Made by a program: the position numbers and the translations under genes. Source: Okeania sp. KiyG1 (GTDB taxonomy: Bacteria; Cyanobacteriota; Cyanobacteriia; Cyanobacteriales; Microcoleaceae). From it: a DNA stretch of 40,702 nucleotides. The stretch is taken from contig NZ_BLZO01000129.1 of assembly GCF_014132355.1 (NCBI RefSeq), forward strand, positions 1 through 40,702, given 5' to 3'. Below are positions 35,952 through 40,702 of this stretch, one piece after another. The notes beneath the pieces were generated by a model. That model saw nothing but the letters and a program-made list of their open reading frames with translations, did not search any database and was not told the origin of the DNA. How positions within the stretch are numbered: position 1 is the stretch's first letter; each line of letters begins with the position of its first letter.

Positions 35952-37217
35952 CTAATCAACACAACTTTTTTTTAACAACGGAAATAATCTCCGCAGAGCA
36001 AAAGCTATAGTCCGGGAGTGGACTAAGTTGGTAAATTTTCCCGTTTGTCCTTTGTTTTGTCCATCGGATTCGCTATTTAATTTAGCATAATGTTCATCGA
36101 ACTTGGCCTGAATCTCTAGGCCAACCTGGGAAATTAATCTTTTCTTCCCAATGGATGTCCTACTCCAGTTATAGAGTTCTGACTTTGCGATCGCAGAACC
36201 CGAACTACTAAAACTTTCTATTTGGCCACTCGACCTTTCTTCTTGGCCAAAACCCAAGCGACGTTTAAATGCTCCTTCTGATTCAAACCGACTCAGGGGG
36301 TAGCATCGGACTAGCAGCATAGCCCGTGCCATTAACCCAAACCCGAATAAATCAAATACTTCGTTATATTTTTTATACTCTGGGCGATCGTAAACTAAAG
36401 ACGATAGATTGCTCCGGAGTAACGCTACTTGAATGTGGTTATCACAGATTTGGTTGGCTAGATAGCGGGTGTGTGGGGTAATGGTTTTTCCATATTTTGG
36501 ACCAACAGAGGAATTGTAAAGGCGATTGTATTTATTCTTTCCCTTGTCTGTGTAACGCTCTCTTTGTGCGACCCAAGCAAATAACGGGGACAAGCCGTCA
36601 ACTCCGGGTTCAGAACTTAAAAAAGCAGCTTCTGGGAATGAAGTTACTAATTTAGCACGACATCTATTTATAGTGGCTGTGTTATTGGCTTTTAAGCCTT
36701 TAATGTCTAAGTATATTTCATTAATTTCCGCAATAACTCCTGGCTCGAATCGGAGAAAAGCAGTTTCCTTCTCCCAATTTTTCAGAGCGTAAGTTGCTAG
36801 AGCCAGTGCGTCGGCCTGGTCGTTTTTATCGGGGAGGCGTTCTGATTTTCGTAAATATTTAACTTCAGGATGACCGACCCACTGTACTGATACATTGTGG
36901 GTTTCAGCAATAGTCGCCCATAACTCTGAATAATTCTTACCCGTCGGTTCCAGAGCGAGACAATCAGCACCCTCGATAAATTCTACAAATTTTTCTACAC
37001 TGGCAGCATTTAAGTAAAAAGTTAGAGAGTCGGAGCGTTTCAATCTTTTGTACTTTTTAAAATGCGCGCGCAAATCCGTTGACAGCTCTGAAAGCTCCCA
37101 ACAAACCAGGGAGTTTTTGCAAACGTCCCCTCCAATTATTCTGTTTATCATGGCGATTTTACGGTTTAATAAAAAATTCCAAAATTCACAATTCGCCTGA
37201 AAGCTGTCAAATGACAA
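35952..37217 (-). CDS. IS110-like DEDD transposase/recombinase
   Basis: The protein has up to 421 residues. The N-terminal RuvC-like DEDD part is recognisable: GGDVCKNSLVCWEL (first Asp), LALEPTGKNYSELW (Glu), then VQWVGHPEVKYLRKSERLPD leading to DKNDQADALALATY (Asp, Asp). The C-terminal Tnp_20-like half has FGLMARAMLLVRCYPLSRFE, FKRRLGFGQEERSSG and a Ser-rich stretch ESFSSSGSAIAKSELYNW that could supply the catalytic serine. IS110 enzymes make and rejoin DNA ends guided by a bridge RNA. ATG 37151-37149 (MINRIIGGDV) is the start closest to the family; 37217 is the longest. It is longer and more divergent than typical IS110 enzymes. It is next to ndhF and followed upstream by an unusual operon. 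A single HIP1 site lies at about 36186. Confidence 0.75.
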   Translation of the reverse strand: MSFDSFQANCEFWNFLLNRKIAMINRIIGGDVCKNSLVCWELSELSTDLRAHFKKYKRLKRSDSLTFYLNAASVEKFVEFIEGADCLALEPTGKNYSELWATIAETHNVSVQWVGHPEVKYLRKSERLPDKNDQADALALATYALKNWEKETAFLRFEPGVIAEINEIYLDIKGLKANNTATINRCRAKLVTSFPEAAFLSSEPGVDGLSPLFAWVAQRERYTDKGKNKYNRLYNSSVGPKYGKTITPHTRYLANQICDNHIQVALLRSNLSSLVYDRPEYKKYNEVFDLFGFGLMARAMLLVRCYPLSRFESEGAFKRRLGFGQEERSSGQIESFSSSGSAIAKSELYNWSRTSIGKKRLISQVGLEIQAKFDEHYAKLNSESDGQNKGQTGKFTNLVHSRTIAFALRRLFPLLKKSCVD

Positions 37218-37395
37218 CTCAAATTACTTTCAAAACTTTGGAACCAACAACCTAGAAAGCTTGCTCATAATGCTTAAAAAGCTAAACAGCTCATATTACT
37301 TTCAAAGCAAATACTTTCTAGGATATTGCGGGCGAACCCGCGACTACCGACAACAGTTGTCGGTAGTTTCTGCACTCACCCGCGAGTGCGTCATC
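37200..37395 (-). ncRNA. Hairpin cluster upstream of the recombinase gene; bridge-RNA candidate
   Basis: This is the gap between the operon and the recombinase gene. It contains a large stem, CCTAGAAAG (37251-37259) with CTTTCTAGG (37314-37322), enclosing about 54 bases, and three compact hairpins: GCGGG-CGAA-CCCGC (about 37328-37341), ACTACCGACAAC-A-GTTGTCGGTAGT (about 37342-37367) and GCACTC..GAGTGC (about 37371-37388). A partly matching 20-base direct repeat (containing ATTACTTTCAAA) lies at about 37221 and 37294. In IS110 elements the bridge RNA is encoded in the non-coding end 5' of the recombinase gene, so the position fits. No homology proof is available. Confidence 0.4.
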
Positions 37396-37690
37396 AGGCG
37401 TTTAATCGCGTATTTAGTCTACAGCTATCTTCTTTAAAAGTGAAGTCAAACCCGTGGCTTAAAGCGTGGCATCTACTCCGCACTACCATGTGGTCGCACA
37501 TCACCTCCTCAGCCAGTTCGTCAAAAGTTATATATTTTTTTCCGTCCAGGAAGTCTAAAAGTCTGATGCAATTCTTGATAGTGGGAGTGAACAAAGAGAA
37601 AAGCAAATCCCTCTCTTTAATCTGGAGTTTATAGTATTGCGCGATACCGACGCAATTTTCTTGTATGAACACGAATACAGCATTTTTCAT
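37394..37690 (-). CDS. Small protein of the accessory operon, possible winged helix
   Basis: From ATG 37690 the protein has 98 residues (MKNAVFVFIQENCVGIAQYY...); a longer start at 37723 is possible but has no better support. GGAAAG lies about ten bases upstream. The stretch KYITFDELAEEVMCDHMVVR followed by SRCHALSHGFDFTF looks like a helix-turn-helix with a wing, so DNA binding is possible. It is the last gene of the operon before the hairpin region and recombinase. Not recognised as a named family. Confidence 0.6.
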   Translation of the reverse strand: MKNAVFVFIQENCVGIAQYYKLQIKERDLLFSLFTPTIKNCIRLLDFLDGKKYITFDELAEEVMCDHMVVRSRCHALSHGFDFTFKEDSCRLNTRLNA

Positions 37691-37778
37691 CTTGATACTT
37701 TCCTTTGGTTGGATGCTCGGCAATAGGCGATGAAACCTATTATTGAAGCTGTTCGCTTTTAGTAGCTACCAGCAAGAA

Positions 37779-38054
37779 CTAAAGAGGCTCGTCCCCTCTG
37801 ACAGTGGGGTATTTCATCACAATAGCCTTTACCTTAGAATCAGATGTCATTTTGGCATCCATTTCGGCCGCCACCTCTTCAAATGCTTCGGGGGGCATTG
37901 CCTTGATTTTTTCTGTAGCCACAGTCAACAGGTCTCGAATTATCACATTTTTATCGATATTAGACATTTTTGACAACGATTCCACGGCTAAACCGAGCAT
38001 ATAGCCATTTAAGGCGAGTTCTTTTTTCTTCCCAAGAGGTAAATCTGATAACAT
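37779..38054 (-). CDS. Small helical protein of the accessory operon
   Basis: The protein has 91 residues, soluble, helical and rich in Lys/Glu/Met (KKKELALNGYMLGLAVESLS, TVATEKIKAMPPEAFEEVAA). Its ATG overlaps the TAA of the gene before it by one base (TAATG), a sign of translational coupling. No known domain is recognised. Confidence 0.7.
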   Translation of the reverse strand: MLSDLPLGKKKELALNGYMLGLAVESLSKMSNIDKNVIIRDLLTVATEKIKAMPPEAFEEVAAEMDAKMTSDSKVKAIVMKYPTVRGDEPL

Positions 38055-38563
38055 TAGAATGGCTCCACTGTGTCGTAGACTGCTGCATCAAACACAGCCT
38101 TCATCATAGAGGATGCCAACTCATCGTTCTCCCCTTGTTTTTGTTGCTCTTGGTCGTTGATCGCTCCCTTGATGTCATCCCAGAACTCGTCGCTAATATT
38201 ATGCCTGTCGGAGATTTCTAGAATGGCTTCGTAGTCTCCTATCAGTTTTTTCAGTTCAGCCAGGCGAGGAAAGTTCTTTTTCATCTTTTCTTTTAAGATG
38301 GCTATCTCGTATTGATAAACGTCGCTCAACGTCCTCAACTCTAGGATTTTGTCATATTTGTCAGGATAGTTAAGCACCTTCAAACATTTTTCGAGTTCAA
38401 CTTTATCACTGCCAGAAGCTAACTTGGCTGCTTCTAACTTGAGTTCGTTTGCTGTTTTGTGCCAAGAGTCGTCTGCTGGCACCTCCTGTTCAAGCTCTAT
38501 CCTGATACTTGCGTACGGAACAGAGCTAGGGAAGGAGCCTCCCACTCTAACTTTTCTCTTCAT
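38054..38563 (-). CDS. Unknown soluble coiled-coil-rich protein of the accessory operon
   Basis: The protein has 169 residues. A basic, beta-like N-terminus (MKRKVRVGGSFPSSVPYASI) is followed by long helices with heptad character (about 40-130, e.g. YQYEIAILKEKMKKNFPRLA). The end is acidic. It is coupled to the next gene by a one-base overlap and follows the 63-81 residue gene by 9 bases. Not recognised. Confidence 0.7.
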   Translation of the reverse strand: MKRKVRVGGSFPSSVPYASIRIELEQEVPADDSWHKTANELKLEAAKLASGSDKVELEKCLKVLNYPDKYDKILELRTLSDVYQYEIAILKEKMKKNFPRLAELKKLIGDYEAILEISDRHNISDEFWDDIKGAINDQEQQKQGENDELASSMMKAVFDAAVYDTVEPF

Positions 38564-38572
38564 GTTCCTCTT

Positions 38573-38764
38573 TTATGAATTTGACTGTTTTAGGTGTACA
38601 GCAGTGATAGCACCTGCTATTCTAGGGTATCTGGTAGCGAGTATTGCTATCAGTTTATTGACAAGAGCTGTTGCTCCCAACTTAGTTTTTGTCATTGAAG
38701 CAATTCCGCGTAGCAGCACTTCAATTGCCAAGAAAATTTCAAGGGGTGTCAACGTTATTGTCAT
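38573..38764 (-). CDS. Small hydrophobic-helix protein of the accessory operon
   Basis: Starting at ATG 38764 (MTITLTPLEIFLAIEVLLRG) the product has 63 residues; a longer version from 38818 (81 residues) is possible. The start overlaps the end of the preceding gene by 26 bases in another frame. Helices with hydrophobic faces alternate with Lys/Arg/Thr, more like a small soluble bundle than a membrane protein. Unknown family. Confidence 0.55.
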   Translation of the reverse strand: MTITLTPLEIFLAIEVLLRGIASMTKTKLGATALVNKLIAILATRYPRIAGAITAVHLKQSNS

Positions 38765-39053
38765 CGGAGGTTGACCCGCCAGGAATGTCACCACCTTTCG
38801 ATAGTTGTTCATGTGCATACTTCTCCACCATCTCCATGATTGAGTTTGCGAGGTTATTTTTAAATTCTTGTGAGTATTGTTGATGCCTGGATATAGCTAG
38901 TTTGAGAAACGCTGAAGTAGCATCTTCATCTGACTGCTTTTTGATATACGCCATTGTCTCAGGGTTTTGTACCCTAAGAGTCGAAACAACTATCTTAAAA
39001 GCGAACATCAATGTGACAATACTTTTATGTTCTAACCTTGTGTCTTCTGTCAT
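38739..39053 (-). CDS. Unknown small protein of the accessory operon
   Basis: The protein has 104 residues. It starts MTEDTRLEHKSIVTLMFAFK and continues as helical sequence (SDEDATSAFLKLAISRHQQY, FKNNLANSIMEMVEKYAHEQ) with an acidic, Gly/Ser/Asn-rich tail. It starts one base after the stop of the 201-residue gene, supporting co-transcription. Not recognised. Confidence 0.7.
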   Translation of the reverse strand: MTEDTRLEHKSIVTLMFAFKIVVSTLRVQNPETMAYIKKQSDEDATSAFLKLAISRHQQYSQEFKNNLANSIMEMVEKYAHEQLSKGGDIPGGSTSDDNNVDTP

Positions 39054-39054
39054 T

Positions 39055-39660
39055 TTATTTAGGTGGTGAACGACTACCTCCGCTTATGCTCGGAGTTCGG
39101 CTTCCCATACTCAGGGCACAACCATACTCCAGTCTAAATGGTGGTGGCAATGAATAAGTAGGCAGTCGTTCAACTTCGACCATATTGCTAGCCCACGACT
39201 GCGGTGACGCAAGAGGTACTGCTACAATCATGGATTCATCATGCTCTACTGGCTGTGGACCAAATGCATACTCCCTAACAGAAGCGACAAGAGCTAAATA
39301 AAGGTGTTTATGTGGCAGCGATCGTGATTTTGTCCGTCTGCCATCGCCAGGAAGTGTATTATCTTCCTGCGGTGGTGTCAAAGGTTCTGTTTGCGGTATA
39401 TTTTCTTCTTCCGGTGGCGGTGGAGGACAGTTCGGTGGAGCTACTATCACTGGAGGCGCAGGAGGAACAAAATCAATAATATTGTTTAGTTCCGCTTGTT
39501 CAACAATAGCTTTAACTATTGGCAAGTTTTGATAGCAGCAATATTTTTTGTAGGCAGCTACCCAAGTTGCCCGGCATCGCAAGTCGCCAAACTCAGTTCT
39601 AACCTGCTCTGGCCAAACGCCTACACTGACTAGCTCTCGCTTCATCTCAATTAACTTCAC
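39055..39660 (-). CDS. Pro-rich protein of the accessory operon
   Basis: The protein has 201 residues. The N-terminal third is folded-looking (KRELVSVGVWPEQVRTEFGD, CRATWVAAYKKYCCYQNLPI). The middle is a polyproline region (VPPAPPVIVAPPNCPPPPPE). The end is Ser/Pro-rich with SISGGSRSPPK. The first four bases overlap the gene upstream (39657-39965). A linker-type or DNA-associated role is possible but not shown. Higher GC and low-complexity sequence distinguish it from chromosomal genes nearby. Confidence 0.65.
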   Translation of the reverse strand: MKLIEMKRELVSVGVWPEQVRTEFGDLRCRATWVAAYKKYCCYQNLPIVKAIVEQAELNNIIDFVPPAPPVIVAPPNCPPPPPEEENIPQTEPLTPPQEDNTLPGDGRRTKSRSLPHKHLYLALVASVREYAFGPQPVEHDESMIVAVPLASPQSWASNMVEVERLPTYSLPPPFRLEYGCALSMGSRTPSISGGSRSPPK

Positions 39661-39965
39661 TTCCTTGATTCCCTCCTTGTTTTTCCTGGATAAGTGTTCC
39701 CGTAGTCGTCATACCGATGTCTAGCCCTCACCTCCTTCTGCTGGCGCTTGTAAACTCTCTCCTTTTCATGCTTGAATTTATAAGGAAGATTCTTCTTAGT
39801 AAGGGATGGGGTCGTCCAATAGTTCGTCGAACTGATTAGGCGGCAATATCTCTCTGCTGCTTGGGCACCCGCGCTCCCCATTATCAGTTTGTACTGTCGA
39901 TATTGTTCCGGTGTCATCTTCTGTGTTATGTTGGTCTTGTCCTTGATTCTCAGCGGGGGCCTCAT
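39657..39965 (-). CDS. Small basic protein overlapping its upstream neighbour
   Basis: The longest frame has 102 residues. Internal starts at about 39917 (MTPEQYRQYKLIMGSAGAQA) or 39878 (MGSAGAQAAERYC) are as likely. The C-terminal half is strongly basic (KFKHEKERVYKRQQKEVRAR then HRYDDYGNTYPGKT), suggesting nucleic-acid binding. It overlaps the 3' end of the 279-residue gene in a different frame by 83-170 bases depending on the start. The family is unknown. Confidence 0.55.
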   Translation of the reverse strand: MRPPLRIKDKTNITQKMTPEQYRQYKLIMGSAGAQAAERYCRLISSTNYWTTPSLTKKNLPYKFKHEKERVYKRQQKEVRARHRYDDYGNTYPGKTRRESRK

Positions 39966-40635
39966 CCTCTGGAGTTGGTTCTTCTTCTTGAGGCTCCGAT
40001 TCTTCTTCTCTGGATAGTTGCTCCAAGTACTCTTGAACCGATAATCCTAATCTATCCGCTTTTTTCTTAAGTGCTTGCCAAACCTCAAATGGTAACTTTA
40101 CTTGCTTGGTTTTCTTGATGGAGTCTGGGTCTAGTACCGCCTCAATGTAATGTGCGGTCATTTGCTCCCCCTCTGTAGCAGCCATATCTATACATTTTTG
40201 CCAATCCGCCGTGATATCCCCATCAATTCCTTCCTTCTCGGACTTGGCACGCAAGGCTGAAGCTTGAGCTACACAGTTGGGTAACTTCTGAAATCCTTCA
40301 CAGAGTAAGTGCCAACCTGTCATGGCTGCTTCCATTAGCTGTTTGCATCGCCAAACCTTTTTGCCTATTTCTTTGAGGCAGTAGTCTTGAAAAGTTCTGT
40401 ACCCCAAGCAACGATAGAGTTTATAGATTTGGAATGCTCTCAAAATCATTCCCTCTTTAATATATGCATGGCCTGCTAGTTTGGCTTCAAAATGCAGTGT
40501 TTCAATAGCCTGCTTACCTTCTCTCCAGACTTCGTGTTCAAACAACTGGCAGAAGGTGTTAAGACAATCACCCGCCCAATCTGGTAAAGGCATCTCGTCT
40601 TGGTTTGGTGGGTATGTAAAATTAGAATCAACCAT
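39796..40635 (-). CDS. Putative regulatory protein with ribbon-helix-helix segment, first gene of the accessory operon in this window
   Basis: The protein has 279 residues. The N-terminal 150 residues are helical with CLGYRTFQDYCLKEIGKKVW, LPNCVAQASALRAKSEKEGI and DWQKCIDMAATEGEQMTAHY, which resemble a pattern in phage and plasmid regulators (helix, LP..QA..L, W...A..EG...TA..). Residues about 178-208 (VKLPFEVWQALKKKADRLGL, then SVQEYLEQL) look like a ribbon-helix-helix DNA-binding unit. The tail is acidic and disordered. It is likely a DNA-binding partition or regulatory protein of a mobile element. This is inference from pattern, not from a confirmed domain. Confidence 0.6.
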   Translation of the reverse strand: MVDSNFTYPPNQDEMPLPDWAGDCLNTFCQLFEHEVWREGKQAIETLHFEAKLAGHAYIKEGMILRAFQIYKLYRCLGYRTFQDYCLKEIGKKVWRCKQLMEAAMTGWHLLCEGFQKLPNCVAQASALRAKSEKEGIDGDITADWQKCIDMAATEGEQMTAHYIEAVLDPDSIKKTKQVKLPFEVWQALKKKADRLGLSVQEYLEQLSREEESEPQEEEPTPEDEAPAENQGQDQHNTEDDTGTISTVQTDNGERGCPSSREILPPNQFDELLDDPIPY

Positions 40636-40702
40636 GATGTTAGCGTTAAATAGTTTGCCTTTTAGGTAGGGGTTCGCTTTTAACTACCCCCAAAAGTTCT
40701 AT
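40636..40702. other. Upstream edge of the accessory operon
   Basis: The 67 bases before the first visible operon gene contain ACCCCTACC and GGGGGTAG on the minus strand. No promoter can be judged, since the element may continue beyond the window. Confidence 0.3.

Noticed and set aside
37326-38883. Several plus-strand open frames opposite the accessory operon
   Set aside because: They mirror the minus-strand genes; the minus frames have couplings, ribosome binding sites and more regular composition.

Overview
The window looks like chromosome of a filamentous, non-heterocystous cyanobacterium of the Oscillatoriales type. I do not name a genus. The evidence is the pair of NDH-1 genes ndhF and ndhD, typical cyanobacterial families (DUF3082 beside ispE, COP23, fasciclin, CapA, retropepsin-like and pentapeptide proteins), frequent HIP1 octamers (GCGATCGC) inside genes, low GC content, and very long intergenic spaces filled with short tandem repeats and small inverted-repeat elements.

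Layout. 1-6.5 kb: the end of an unknown protein, smpB (835-1304, minus), a one-pass membrane protein and a purple-acid-phosphatase-like enzyme, separated by repeat-rich DNA. 6.5-9.3 kb: a minus-strand housekeeping block of DUF3082, ispE (isoprenoid synthesis) and a slipin. 9.6-14.9 kb: a small cyanobacterial protein, a COP23 protein, a dienelactone-hydrolase-like enzyme and a Gfo/Idh/MocA oxidoreductase. 15.7-21.4 kb: a large membrane protein with an internal duplication, a coiled-coil/Cys-rich membrane protein, a lectin resembling LecB and a CapA lipoprotein. 22-27 kb: a GT2-TPR protein, two fasciclin paralogues, a GC-rich structured region with its own promoter and terminator, and a Tat-exported metallo-beta-lactamase-fold protein that seems to have lost metal ligands. 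27.5-31.4 kb: a small plus-strand operon (39-aa peptide, DUF4112-like membrane protein, pentapeptide protein with a conflict-type tail), then toxin-antitoxin-like remnants, a retropepsin and a SOUL protein. 31.8-35.9 kb: ndhD and ndhF. 35.9-40.7 kb: an accessory region of one IS110-like DEDD recombinase and eight tightly packed or overlapping minus-strand genes, mostly of unknown function, directly upstream of ndhF.

Three points matter most. First, an uncatalogued structured RNA is likely at about 25841-26209 (minus): consensus promoter, several hairpins with GNRA-type loops, long-range pairings and an intrinsic terminator. Second, the right-hand region may be an undescribed mobile element; hairpins just upstream of the recombinase gene are where an IS110 bridge RNA would be expected. 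Third, three genes (smpB, the phosphatase and the pentapeptide protein) are each broken by exactly one missing A in an A-run. That points to assembly error, recent decay or transcriptional slippage.

At least five families of small inverted-repeat elements recur. Several stop exactly at stop codons, one is inserted inside another, and one insertion is flanked by a duplicated gene end.
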